Assembly (NCBI GenBank): GCA_017624235.1 | Contig: JAGANL010000037.1 | Span: 1-64,000, forward strand | Length of the DNA: 64,000 bases | Source: Lachnospiraceae bacterium | Lineage (GTDB): Bacteria > Bacillota > Clostridia > Lachnospirales > Lachnospiraceae | Reading direction: 5' to 3' | Part shown: in pieces, positions 1-7,208 of the stretch | Numbering within the stretch: position 1 is the first letter of the stretch | How the letters are laid out: every line of letters begins with the position of its first letter | The notes under the pieces: generated by a model | The model's database searches: none | Seen by the model: only the letters and a program-made list of their open reading frames with translations | Told to the model about the DNA's origin: nothing | Program-made: the position numbers and the translations under genes

Positions 1-154
1 CACCTCACAAGCTCTCTCGACGACCGTCATTTACCCACCTACGCACCCACACTTATGCACGAAGCCTCAATAAAAACCACTTCTCCCCATCTCCACCTCT
101 ACACGGCTAAGAAACACTACTATTCAACTTTGACTAACCCTCGACCCGAAACCA
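1..154. other. left-edge non-coding sequence, strongly G-poor
   Basis: No convincing gene is seen here. The plus strand is rich in C, A and T and nearly free of G, which is unlike anything else in the window. It could be the upstream region of the XRE gene, but such skew at a contig end is also what low-quality or artefactual assembly edges look like. Confidence 0.4.
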
Positions 155-412
155 ATGAACATCGACAAAATAGGATCTGCGTTTCTGCGGCAGATTTTGT
201 TGCGGATGAAGGAGCTTGGGGTTTCGCAGACGGAGCTGTCGCGGCGGATGAAGGTGTCGAGGCCGTACATCACGAAGGTGCTGCATGAGGATGTGAACTT
301 TTCGTTCCGGACGGCGGCGAAGCTGGCGAACGCCCTGAAGATGGATTTCTTCCCGGCTCTAAGGCCCCAGGAAGAGGGCAGGAATGCCCCAGAAAATAGC
401 GACGCCGGTTAA
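155..412 (+). CDS. XRE-family helix-turn-helix regulator (antitoxin-like)
   Basis: An 85-residue protein that is almost entirely a Cro/C1-type helix-turn-helix. Helices around residues 10-60 carry the typical pattern LGVSQTELSRRMKVSRPYITK, followed by a region matching the usual 'AAKLANAL' helix. Proteins of this size and type are commonly antitoxins that repress their own operon. The expected toxin would lie upstream, beyond the window edge, or is represented by the genes downstream. The ATG follows a purine-poor leader without a clear ribosome site. It belongs to the left block whose sequence style differs from the rest of the window. Confidence 0.75.
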   Translation: MNIDKIGSAFLRQILLRMKELGVSQTELSRRMKVSRPYITKVLHEDVNFSFRTAAKLANALKMDFFPALRPQEEGRNAPENSDAG

Positions 413-434
413 CCCTAAAGTTAACGATAAATGG

Positions 435-440
435 TATAAT
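435..440 (+). promoter_or_regulatory. possible extended -10 element
   Basis: TATAAT preceded by TG with one base between (TGnTATAAT), lying between the XRE gene and the DUF6922-like gene. No -35 hexamer is visible at the right distance, as is normal for extended -10 promoters. It would place a start site just upstream of the chosen start of the next gene. Confidence 0.35.
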
Positions 441-482
441 ATTCGGCGTTTTATGGGAGAGAAAACCCAAGGAAATTCACAA

Positions 483-809
483 ATGGGATATTCGGCTGCA
501 TACCCCACGGGGCGAGAGCTTGCCGGGAATTTCTCTGAGAATTTGTTTTGGGATGCTGATTGCTCTGGGTTGGATTTGGTGAAGAATCGTAGATACGTGG
601 TCCAGCGTGTTTTGGAGCGCGGGACAATTAGCGATATGAAGTTTATTTTTGGTGCGTATGGGTTGTCTGATGTAGTTGCTACGGCAAAAGGGTTAAGAAG
701 CCTTGATCCCAAAGCGCTTTCGCTGATTGCCTGCCTTGCAAATGAGCCTAAGGAAAATTTCAGATGTTACACACAGAAACAGTTCTCCCAAGCACACTGG
801 ATTTATTGA
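483..809 (+). CDS. DUF6922-like protein paired with an AbiEii-type toxin
   Basis: A 108-residue protein with the pattern 'NLFWD...VKNRRYVVQRVLERG...GLSDVV', which I recognise as the DUF6922 type: small proteins encoded directly before AbiEii-family nucleotidyltransferases and thought to be the antitoxin partner. The chosen ATG has AAGGA nine bases upstream; an open frame continues further 5' to base 384 but overlaps the XRE gene. The end of this gene overlaps the start of the nucleotidyltransferase by 46 bases, consistent with translational coupling. Family assignment is by motif only. The two-gene arrangement supports it. Confidence 0.6.
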   Translation: MGYSAAYPTGRELAGNFSENLFWDADCSGLDLVKNRRYVVQRVLERGTISDMKFIFGAYGLSDVVATAKGLRSLDPKALSLIACLANEPKENFRCYTQKQFSQAHWIY

Positions 810-1200
810 AAGAGATCCAGAATCTGCGAGAAGTCTCAAATATGAGGCTTGTTGGAGGCACGGCGTTAGCTCTTCACATCGGACACCGAAAGTCCGTGGA
901 TTTGGATTTGTTTGGCAAGTTTAATCCACAAAGGTCGATGAGGGCGTTTTTGTTGCAAAATGGGCATGTTGCGGACGGAGCTGAAAATGGTGAAGTGCAG
1001 TCTTTGACGGTTGATGGAGTGAAGGTCGATTTCGTTAACTACCCATATCCTTGGTTGCAGGATTGTGTTGAAGAAGAAAATTTTCGGCTTTTGATGATGC
1101 GGAAGATGATCCTATGCCGGAAATGCTATTGCCAATGACATGGAATGAAGTTAAGCAGAAGATTGAGTCGGCAGTCCGAGAATTCGTGAAGACATTTTAG
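764..1200 (+). pseudogene. AbiEii-type nucleotidyltransferase toxin, internally deleted and frameshifted
   Basis: The first part encodes an AbiEii-like nucleotidyltransferase: 'RLVGGTALALHIGHR' followed by 'SVDLDLF', the G-G-T and DxD motifs of the family, then 'VKVDFVNYPY'. After 'EENFRLL' the frame changes and the reading frame soon stops. In the +2 frame, from about base 1,090, the normal C-terminal end resumes ('DDAEDDPMPEMLLP', 'TWNEVKQKIE') and runs to a TAG at 1,198-1,200. The middle of the protein (the 'IAAMK...RDFYDL' region expected in this family) is missing. What remains could not be an active toxin. Either a deletion of roughly a third of the gene or an assembly collapse explains it. 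Confidence 0.7.
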
Positions 1201-1226
1201 GAAATATAAAATTTGTAAAGTTTTTG

Positions 1227-1252
1227 ACAGGATTAACAGGATTTACAGGATT
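1227..1252 (+). repeat. three tandem ACAGGATT units
   Basis: ACAGGATT occurs three times with a nine-base period (1,227, 1,236 and 1,245). It sits in the gap between the decayed nucleotidyltransferase and the truncated zeta-type toxin, just before a 'GGGTCTGTCCCC' string at about 1,263. Such strings are often found scattered through intergenic DNA of other phyla, and they mark a likely breakpoint. Confidence 0.5.
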
Positions 1253-1273
1253 GAGGTTTGAAGGGTCTGTCCC

Positions 1274-1705
1274 CATGGTGTTCCACAGATTCAGGCCGGC
1301 AAGGAAACGTTGAAGCGAATCGATGCGCTTTTGAATCGAGGAGACTCCTTTGCGATAGAAAGTACATTGTCAGGGCTTGGATATTTGTCGGTCATAAAGC
1401 ATGCGAAGGCATTGGGATATGATGTATTCATTTGCTACACATTTGTTGATTCGCCGGAGGTATGTATAGCTCGAATCGAAGGTCGAGTCAAAAAGGGTGG
1501 CCACTTCGTTCCGCCAAAAGATGTTAGAAGGCGGTACTATAGAAGCAAGAAGAACTTTTGGCAAAAGTATTCTGAAGAGGCTGATTATTGGGTTCTCTGT
1601 TACAATGGCACATCGCACATAGATATTGTAGCAGAGGGGCGAATTGGAGAATCTTATGTTGTGCTTTCAGAAGATTTGCTGCAAAAGTTCAAGGAGGATT
1701 TATGA
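1274..1705 (+). pseudogene. zeta-toxin/AAA-type P-loop kinase, 5' truncated
   Basis: The open frame encodes the C-terminal two thirds of a zeta-toxin-like P-loop kinase. 'AGKETLKRIDALLNRG', 'FAIESTLSG', 'ALGYDVFICYTFVDSPE' and 'RVKKGGHFVPPKDVRRRY' follow the family order. The N-terminal strand and Walker A motif (GxNGxGKS/T) are absent: upstream of about base 1,280 the frame runs into unrelated intergenic sequence and has no good ATG. A TTG at 1,310 could start a fragment but cannot restore ATP binding. Family members phosphorylate UDP-amino sugars or act as toxins. This copy looks dead unless the break is an assembly error. Confidence 0.6.
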
Positions 1706-1875
1706 GTGAGTGGGCAGCGAAAATGGCAAGGATTATTAATAAGGCGGTTCAAGATGCCCAGGAAGAGAACAGGCGTTGTGGTATTCCGAATGTGTATGTC
1801 ATAAATGGTACGATTGTGTGGCAACTGCCAGATGGAACCGTTACATCGACAAAACCAGTTGAAGCTGGTGTTTAG
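1702..1875 (+). CDS. 57-residue partner protein of the zeta-type kinase
   Basis: A small soluble protein starting with 'MSEWAAKMARIINKAV' and containing 'IPNVYVINGTIVWQLPDG'. Its ATG overlaps the stop of the zeta-type gene (ATGA) and follows AAGGAGG six bases upstream, so the two were co-translated. Short proteins in this position beside zeta-type kinases are usually their antitoxin or an associated hypothetical protein. I do not recognise the family. The sequence after its stop codon is already kinase sequence of another kind of genome, so this gene ends exactly at the apparent junction. Confidence 0.55.
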   Translation: MSEWAAKMARIINKAVQDAQEENRRCGIPNVYVINGTIVWQLPDGTVTSTKPVEAGV

Positions 1876-3566
1876 GGACGGTATCGGATGCCGGTTTCTA
1901 TGAAGGTCGATGTCTTCTGGTAGCGGTTCGGGATACCGGACAGGGCATTGAGGAGAAGGAAATAGCAAAACTCTTTACTTCTTTTCAGCAGGTGGACACG
2001 AAGAAAAACAGATATAAGGAAGGAACGGGTCTTGGCTTGTCCATTTCCAGACAGCTTGTGGAAATGATGGGCGGTACCATCGAGGTGGAAAGTGAATACG
2101 GAAAGGGCAGTGAATTTCGCTTTTCCATTGTGCAGAAGGTGGTTGATGCGGAACCGGCAGCTAAGATCGAAGAACAGAAAAAGGAGGCAGGAGTATATTT
2201 CAGATTTGAAAATACCTTGCTGGCTCAGGTCGCTGTCAGTCTGGCGGAGGAATACGGTCTGAGGATTTTAGAAGAATCGGAGCTGTTCCATGAAGAAATT
2301 GGACAAAGCTATGTGTTTGCGGATCAGATCAGTCTTTTTTCCGAGAAAGAACAGGAGGCTTTCAAAAAAGCAGGCTGTCTTGTTTATCTGTTAAAAAATC
2401 CAATGCTGGATAATGTCTGGAGCGAAGGAACGGTGGTTCTGAATAAGCCTTTGTTCAGTCTGAATTTCTGTCAGGCAATCAATCAGGAAACTCCGGAAAC
2501 CAGGGCAGATGCAGAGGATGATATTGGTTTTGAAGCACCGCAAGCACGGATTTTGATTGTAGACGATAATGAAATGAATCTGAAGGTGGCAACAGGGCTT
2601 CTGGAGCCGCTTAAGCTGCAGATGGATACTGCCATGAATGGAAAACAGGCATTGACCATGCTGCAGAGTAAGAAATATGATCTGGTGCTTATGGATCACA
2701 TGATGCCCGTCATGGACGGAATCGAGGCCGTGCAGGCAATCAGGCAGATGGAGGAACCATATTATCAGAAGCTGCCGGTTATTGCTCTGACTGCCAATGC
2801 GACGGTAGGAGCAAAGGAAAAGTTCAGGGAAGCAGGTATGAATGATTTTGTGGCAAAGCCTGTCAGGATGAAGGAAATCTGCAGGAAGCTGCGTCAGTGG
2901 CTTCCGCAGCAGCTGATTCAAAATGTGGACGAACCGCTTTCGGCAAAATCGGAAGCACAGGCGATTCCTGAGATTGTCGGACTGGATGTCGAGGAGGGCA
3001 TTCAGAACTGCGGTACGCAGGAGCTGTTTTACAGTCTTCTCGGAGATTTTTATAAATTGATTGAGCCAAAATGCAGGAAGCTGGAAAAGTATCTTGCTGA
3101 TGGCATGGTTCGGGATTATACTATAGAAGTGCATGCACTGAAAAATACGGCACGGATGATTGGGGCCATGCAGCTTTCAGAGCGTTTTTTTGTACTGGAG
3201 CAGCATGGAAATGAGGAGGATGTCGGATTTTTAGAGCAGGAGACACCGGAGACATTAAAGCTTTATCGAAGCTATCAAGAGATTTTGTATCCCTATGCGC
3301 AAAGGCAGGAGGCAGAGAAGAACGAGGTGTCTGGAGAAGAGCTTGTTTGCTGTCTGAGACGCCTGATAGAAGCGGTTGACAGCTTTGATCTGGATGCGGC
3401 AGACGAGGCGATGAAGCAGTTGAAAGCCTGTCGTATGCCGGAGGGAATGGAACAGCAGCTGGAAGAGCTGGATGCGTATGTGGCAGATGTTGCCATGGAA
3501 GAAATTATGAATCTTAGTGAAGCAATGATAAAAGAGTTGGAAGACAGGAAAGAGAAAGGCAATTAG
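1875..3566 (+). CDS. hybrid sensor histidine kinase, 5' truncated at a sequence junction
   Basis: The frame opens inside the ATP-binding domain: N/G1 box 'RDTGQGI', F box 'LFTSFQQ' and G2 box 'GTGLGLSI' lie within the first 65 codons. A divergent, probably inactive receiver-like segment follows. Next comes a full receiver domain ('ILIVDDNEMN', phospho-acceptor Asp in 'LVLMDHMMP', conserved Lys in 'VAKPV') and a C-terminal histidine phosphotransfer domain with the active His in 'VHALKNTARMIGA'. The sensor, dimerisation and phospho-His parts are absent because the sequence changes at about base 1,875. GTG at 1,992 could start a fragment, but the homology begins earlier, so this is a cut gene. 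A response regulator follows eight bases later. Confidence 0.85.
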   Translation, partial: GTVSDAGFYEGRCLLVAVRDTGQGIEEKEIAKLFTSFQQVDTKKNRYKEGTGLGLSISRQLVEMMGGTIEVESEYGKGSEFRFSIVQKVVDAEPAAKIEEQKKEAGVYFRFENTLLAQVAVSLAEEYGLRILEESELFHEEIGQSYVFADQISLFSEKEQEAFKKAGCLVYLLKNPMLDNVWSEGTVVLNKPLFSLNFCQAINQETPETRADAEDDIGFEAPQARILIVDDNEMNLKVATGLLEPLKLQMDTAMNGKQALTMLQSKKYDLVLMDHMMPVMDGIEAVQAIRQMEEPYYQKLPVIALTANATVGAKEKFREAGMNDFVAKPVRMKEICRKLRQWLPQQLIQNVDEPLSAKSEAQAIPEIVGLDVEEGIQNCGTQELFYSLLGDFYKLIEPKCRKLEKYLADGMVRDYTIEVHALKNTARMIGAMQLSERFFVLEQHGNEEDVGFLEQETPETLKLYRSYQEILYPYAQRQEAEKNEVSGEELVCCLRRLIEAVDSFDLDAADEAMKQLKACRMPEGMEQQLEELDAYVADVAMEEIMNLSEAMIKELEDRKEKGN

Positions 3567-3574
3567 GAGGCACT

Positions 3575-4333
3575 ATGCAAAACGTTATATTGATTATGAA
3601 TACACAGAGTTATATTATTACTTCCGTAAAAACACAATTGGAAGAAAAGTACCATGTGATTCAGATAGAAGCTGAGATTGAGCAGCTTCAGAGTATCAAA
3701 GACAGTGTGGATGCGATTGTAATATATGCAGAAGAAAGCCTGATGGAAAGACAGCAGTTTCTGGTCTTTATGAAGGATCGTTGTATCGAAGAGGATACAC
3801 CGGTGTTTGTCATCGGTGATACGGATGATGTCAGGGGAGTGGAATCCATCTTGCCGGGACATCTTGTGAAGAAGATTTTCCAGCGTCCTATTGATGTCAG
3901 GGAAGTCGTCAAAGAGGTAGACACCTATATTCAGAATTACGGCAGACAGAACAAGAAAAAGATATTGGTCGTGGATGATTCCGGCGCCATGCTGCGCAGC
4001 ATCAAGGCTCTGCTGGAGGATCGGTACCAGGTCATTCTGGCAAATTCCGGGACGATGGCAATCAAATATCTGACCCTGAACAGACCGGATTTGATTCTGC
4101 TGGATTATGAAATGCCTGTTCTGGATGGCAGGAAAGTATTGGAAATGATAAGAACGGACATGGAATTTTATGATGTGCCGGTCATTTTCCTGACCAGTAA
4201 GAGCGATAAGGAAAGTGTGACAAACGTGCTGGCATTAAAGCCGGAGGGCTATCTGTTAAAGACGATGAAACCGGAACAGATTCGCAGGGAAATCGATGAG
4301 TTTTTTGAAAAGAGAAAGATAAACAGTCTCTAA
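3575..4333 (+). CDS. two-domain response regulator (degenerate plus intact receiver)
   Basis: 252 residues. Residues 1-120 fold-match a receiver by length and pattern but lack the acidic pocket, so they are probably a pseudo-receiver. Residues 127-248 form a complete receiver: 'KILVVDDSG', phospho-acceptor Asp in 'LILLDYEMPVLDG', Thr in 'VIFLTSKSD' and Lys in 'YLLKTMKP'. There is no DNA-binding or enzymatic output domain, which suggests it relays phosphate or signals by protein contact. The ATG has GGAGG seven bases upstream and lies eight bases after the hybrid kinase, whose HPt domain is the natural phosphodonor. Possible output partners are not in the window. Confidence 0.85.
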   Translation: MQNVILIMNTQSYIITSVKTQLEEKYHVIQIEAEIEQLQSIKDSVDAIVIYAEESLMERQQFLVFMKDRCIEEDTPVFVIGDTDDVRGVESILPGHLVKKIFQRPIDVREVVKEVDTYIQNYGRQNKKKILVVDDSGAMLRSIKALLEDRYQVILANSGTMAIKYLTLNRPDLILLDYEMPVLDGRKVLEMIRTDMEFYDVPVIFLTSKSDKESVTNVLALKPEGYLLKTMKPEQIRREIDEFFEKRKINSL

Positions 4334-4368
4334 AGTTGAAAACAGGGGGACAGTTGGGAGAGGTACAA

Positions 4369-5019
4369 ATGAAAACAAAGAGAATACTGATGTCACTGGT
4401 GGGAGTTGTAATCTGTGCGGTGAGTGTAGGAATATTTAAAATTGCTGCGCTTGGCGTGGATCCGTTTCAGACCTTTCTGGGAGGATTGGATCAGCTTCTG
4501 CCGATTCCATTCGGTACGCTTTCCGTGCTTTTGAATGTAGTACTGCTGAGCTTCAGCCTGTTGGTGGACAGACACAATATCGGCATTGCGACCTTTTTGA
4601 ACTTATTTTTACTGGGGTACATCATACAGTTTACTTATGAATTTCTGCAGACGGTTCTTCCCGATCCATCCATGCCCGTGCGTTTTTTATGTCTGGCAGT
4701 AGGACTTGTGCTACTTTGCTTTTCTTCTTCTTTGTATATGACAGCAGATTTGGGTGTGTCAACCTATGATGCGGTGGCTATTGTCATGGCTAATAAGTGG
4801 AAGCTTGCTCCATTCAGATTCTGCCGTATTGCGACAGATCTGGTCTGTGTGATTGCCGGAGTCGGTATTTTTCTGGCAGGCGGGGGAACGGTAGCAAAGG
4901 TCCCGACCATAGCAGGTATTGGAACGATTCTGACAGCCTTTTGTATGGGACCATTGATTGAGGTGTTCAATGAGAAGATTTCACGTCCGATGCTGGGGAT
5001 CGGAAAGGAAGGAGTTTAA
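4369..5019 (+). CDS. YczE/YyaS-type integral membrane protein
   Basis: 216 residues with about five hydrophobic segments. 'IAALGVDPFQTFLGG' and the later 'TADLGVSTYDAVAIVMA' are internal repeats typical of the YczE/YitT-like membrane family, whose function is poorly known. The ATG at 4,369 is preferred over an upstream in-frame TTG because GGGAGAGG lies just before it. It follows the response regulator by 35 bases and may share its transcript. Its last four bases overlap the end of the convergent gene on the other strand. A transport role is plausible but not shown by sequence. Confidence 0.75.
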   Translation: MKTKRILMSLVGVVICAVSVGIFKIAALGVDPFQTFLGGLDQLLPIPFGTLSVLLNVVLLSFSLLVDRHNIGIATFLNLFLLGYIIQFTYEFLQTVLPDPSMPVRFLCLAVGLVLLCFSSSLYMTADLGVSTYDAVAIVMANKWKLAPFRFCRIATDLVCVIAGVGIFLAGGGTVAKVPTIAGIGTILTAFCMGPLIEVFNEKISRPMLGIGKEGV

Positions 5020-5264
5020 CGGCGATAATGCGGCTGTTCTTCATTCATCCAGATAACTGCTTCATCCAATCCTTCGGGAGTATTGGGAAATTCCCTGCTG
5101 TTTTTCTGCTCGGCCGGTGTTTTGACAAAGCAGTAGGGTTCGGGATAGAGGGTTACCAGCATGGTATCTCCCTGCTTCTGTATATAGAAACGCATTCCGT
5201 TGTCACTGCCGCTTAAGGGCTCCTTTTGAATATAGTTGTAGGATAGCTGTTCGCGTTTGATCAT
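5016..5264 (-). CDS. small conserved protein of unknown function
   Basis: An 82-residue soluble protein, 'MIKREQLSYNYIQKEPLSG' at the N-terminus and 'EGLDEAVIWMNE' near the C-terminus, with a central 'LYPEPYCFVKTPAEQK'. The pattern resembles a short hypothetical protein I associate with Lachnospiraceae genomes; no function is known to me. A strong ribosome site (GGAGG) and a near-consensus promoter lie directly upstream on the minus strand, so it is a real monocistronic gene. It converges on the YczE-type gene with a four-base overlap of the stop codons. Confidence 0.7.
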   Translation of the reverse strand: MIKREQLSYNYIQKEPLSGSDNGMRFYIQKQGDTMLVTLYPEPYCFVKTPAEQKNSREFPNTPEGLDEAVIWMNEEQPHYRR

Positions 5265-5292
5265 TTTGATTTTCCTCCGATTCAGATAAGCT

Positions 5293-5321
5293 ATTATACC
5301 TCTTTTCTACCGGAGAGGCAA
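5293..5321 (-). promoter_or_regulatory. sigma-A promoter of the small minus-strand gene
   Basis: Reading the minus strand: TTGCCT, 17 bases, TATAAT. The -10 is a perfect consensus and the -35 matches four of six. It lies about 30 bases before the start codon of the 82-residue gene. Confidence 0.7.
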
Positions 5322-5365
5322 AAGAGAAATTCATAAAGTTTTAATCCTTTTTCATAGCCAGTTCA

Positions 5366-5393
5366 TTGCTTTTTGGTGCGGAACAGTTAAAAT
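5366..5393 (+). promoter_or_regulatory. possible promoter of the flavodoxin gene
   Basis: TTGCTT, 16 bases, TAAAAT on the plus strand, about 65 bases upstream of the flavodoxin start. Both boxes deviate from consensus, so this is a moderate candidate only. Confidence 0.4.
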
Positions 5394-5459
5394 GGAATCA
5401 GAAGCTGTATCGTGTATCGGAACACAGCCAAAACGATGAAAAAGAGAAAGGAAAAGACA

Positions 5460-6029
5460 ATGCTGGACTATCAGGTATTGTATGTAAGCAAAACCGGAAA
5501 TACGAAACAGATTGCAAAGGAAATTTTTGCAGCGCTGCCGGGTACCTCAAAGGATATCTGTGATTTGCAGGAAACAGTCAGGGTACGGGATGCTTCTCTG
5601 TATTTTATTGGCTTCTGGGTCAATTGCGGGACTTGTGAAAAGGAAGTCATGGATGCGCTGTCTGCACTGAGGGGCAAAAGAGCTGCGCTGTTTGGAACCT
5701 GCGGCATGGGTAGATGCGAGGAATATTACCATAAGATTGAGCGTAGTATCAAAGCATTTCTTCCGGAGGATTGTGAGTATCTTGGTGCTTTTCTGTGTCA
5801 GGGAAAGATGCCGATGGATGTCAGGCGCAGATATGAGACACTGCTTGCAGAGGGAAGAGAGCCGGATAAGGTGAAGCAGCTGATACGTAACTTTGATGAG
5901 GCACTGTTGCACCCGGATGGACGGGACTTGAAAGGAGTCAGAGATTTTGTAAGGAAAGTTCTGGAGAGCAGTGCAGAAAAAGAAAAAAATGTGCAAAAAT
6001 ATATTGACAAAAGCATGGTTACCATGTAA
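5460..6029 (+). CDS. flavodoxin-family protein (BilS-like)
   Basis: 189 residues. The FMN phosphate loop is the N-terminal 'YVSKTGNTKQIAKEI', followed by 'FIGFWVNCGTCEKEV' and 'RAALFGTCGMG', the strand-loop patterns of short-chain flavodoxins. The ATG at 5,460 is preferred over an upstream in-frame one at 5,412 because AAAGGA lies seven bases before it and homology starts there. The sequence resembles the BilS-type flavodoxins that accompany the bilirubin reductase BilR, but no BilR-like gene is nearby, so the electron partner is unknown. The C-terminal 60 residues are helical and less conserved. A tRNA gene follows 35 bases later. Confidence 0.75.
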   Translation: MLDYQVLYVSKTGNTKQIAKEIFAALPGTSKDICDLQETVRVRDASLYFIGFWVNCGTCEKEVMDALSALRGKRAALFGTCGMGRCEEYYHKIERSIKAFLPEDCEYLGAFLCQGKMPMDVRRRYETLLAEGREPDKVKQLIRNFDEALLHPDGRDLKGVRDFVRKVLESSAEKEKNVQKYIDKSMVTM

Positions 6030-6064
6030 AATAATCAATGTTGCGGATGATGTAACATTAGAAT

Positions 6065-6138
6065 GTGCGCTTAGCTCAGCTGGATAGAGCGTTTGGCTAC
6101 GGACCAAAAGGTCGGGGGTTCGAATCCTCTAGCGCACG
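6065..6138 (+). tRNA. tRNA-Arg (anticodon ACG)
   Basis: A full cloverleaf can be drawn. The acceptor arms are GTGCGCT and AGCGCAC (7 pairs), the D arm is GCTC/GAGC, the anticodon stem is TTTGG/CCAAA around the loop CTACGGA, and the T arm carries TTCGAAT. The anticodon is ACG, read as inosine-CG for arginine codons CGN. CCA is not encoded after the discriminator G. No duplicated 3' end that would mark an integrated element was seen elsewhere in the window. Confidence 0.95.
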
Positions 6139-6146
6139 GTAGATGG

Positions 6147-6186
6147 AAAAGTAGTTACTTTTACACAAAAGTAGCTACTTTTTTTT
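6147..6186 (+). terminator. rho-independent terminator after tRNA-Arg
   Basis: AAAAGTAG pairs with the later CTACTTTT, followed by a run of T. The inner part AAAAGTAGCTACTTTT is itself a perfect palindrome. It ends the flavodoxin/tRNA transcript before the pilus locus. Confidence 0.75.
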
Positions 6187-6270
6187 GTGCAGAATATAGG
6201 GAACTGTTTCTTTTCAGATATACCGAAAAGTGTTAGAATAAAAAATATGTCGAATTTGTATTTTTATAAA

Positions 6271-6313
6271 GTACCGGAAACGTTCCCAATCAATAGGGAG
6301 GAAGCTTCGGTAC
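6271..6313 (+). other. leader hairpin upstream of the pilus operon
   Basis: GTACCG pairs with CGGTAC and an inner TCCC with GGGA, forming a bulged stem-loop in the presumed 5' leader of the first pilus gene. It resembles no riboswitch consensus that I know; in particular the conserved core of c-di-GMP riboswitches is not seen. It may be a leader structure or chance. Confidence 0.35.
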
Positions 6314-6334
6314 ACAGAAAAACGAGTACGGAAA

Positions 6335-6853
6335 ATGAGTAAAATGATGAAAAAAAGCAACAGCAGGATTGGAAAGAATGTGTTTGAAAAGCTGGCGGAT
6401 AAGCGTGGTGCCTCCATGGTGTTAGTAGTCTGTCTGTTTTTGGTTCTGTGTGTTTTGGGTATCAATTTGTTGAATGTGGCAAATGCCAATGTCATCAATA
6501 CCGCGCTGGAACAGGAGAAGGAACAGACGATGCTGTATGTCAGTTCGGTCTATGATATTGTAAATGATATGATCGAGGATGGGGCCTTCAGTGATCCGGC
6601 TACGGGTCTGCTGCCGGATACGGCAGAGACAAAGGATGCGTCAGGCTTTCAGGATGGAAACGGTAAAAATATTCCGGTGAAGGTCACCTTTCATAAGGGT
6701 GCCATGCCGATTGAAGCCCATATAGAGATTACCTGTACCGGAGCAGACGGCACGGCAGAGACGTATACGGTAATCAGTACCTATTCGTCTTCCGGAGTGG
6801 CAGGAGGCTACAGGAGAGAATCTTGCAAAGGACTGGTGGATCATGCGGGTTAG
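6335..6853 (+). CDS. PilX/PilK-like minor pilin of the type IV pilus
   Basis: 172 residues: a positively charged N-terminus, then 'KRGASMVLVVCLFLVLCVLG', a single hydrophobic helix at about residues 25-48, then a globular domain. The site after the Gly lacks the usual Phe+1 and Glu+5. This is the pattern of PilX/PulK-type minor components, which prime the pilus and do not rely on Glu+5. It is the first gene of the pilus cluster and overlaps the next by 11 bases. The start is weakly supported; several in-frame ATG codons occur in the first few residues. Assignment rests on position and the N-terminal helix. Confidence 0.65.
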   Translation: MSKMMKKSNSRIGKNVFEKLADKRGASMVLVVCLFLVLCVLGINLLNVANANVINTALEQEKEQTMLYVSSVYDIVNDMIEDGAFSDPATGLLPDTAETKDASGFQDGNGKNIPVKVTFHKGAMPIEAHIEITCTGADGTAETYTVISTYSSSGVAGGYRRESCKGLVDHAG

Positions 6854-7160
6854 GATGATACAGAAGATTAGGGAAAAACGGGGCGAGACTCTTTTGGAGC
6901 TGACGATCAGCATTGCCCTGTTCGGTCTGATGGCTCTGATGGTGGCAACCATGTTTGGGATGGCAAACCGTTCCTCCATGCGGAATCTGAACACAGATGA
7001 GGTTTTGGATCAGGCCATCACGGATATCGTGAAGGAACAGAATCTGGAGGACAGCAGTACGGTATCACAGACCGTGGTTTTTGGGAAATCCGGAGGCGGT
7101 GAGGTGAGTCATACCGTGGAACGAATCAAAGCAGGCGGGCTGTATATGTTCCGGGAGTAG
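6843..7160 (+). CDS. prepilin-type minor pilin (short)
   Basis: 105 residues with a class III signal: 'REKRG' followed by 'ETLLELTISIALFGLMALMV'. Cleavage after Gly by the prepilin peptidase would leave Glu at +1 and the essential Glu at +5. The globular part is only about 70 residues, short for a pilin, so it is likely a minor or priming subunit. The start overlaps the end of the PilX-like gene in another frame. It corresponds in position to the pilV/pilU genes of clostridial pilus clusters, though individual orthology cannot be fixed by eye. Confidence 0.7.
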   Translation: MRVRMIQKIREKRGETLLELTISIALFGLMALMVATMFGMANRSSMRNLNTDEVLDQAITDIVKEQNLEDSSTVSQTVVFGKSGGGEVSHTVERIKAGGLYMFRE

Positions 7161-7208
7161 GAATCAGACCACATGTGAACAGAAATCCGGCAGGAAGGAG
7201 GCGGCAGC

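Noticed and set aside
6230..6334. c-di-GMP riboswitch in front of the pilus genes, as in some Clostridia.
   Set aside because: A hairpin exists, but the conserved core sequences of either c-di-GMP riboswitch class were not found.
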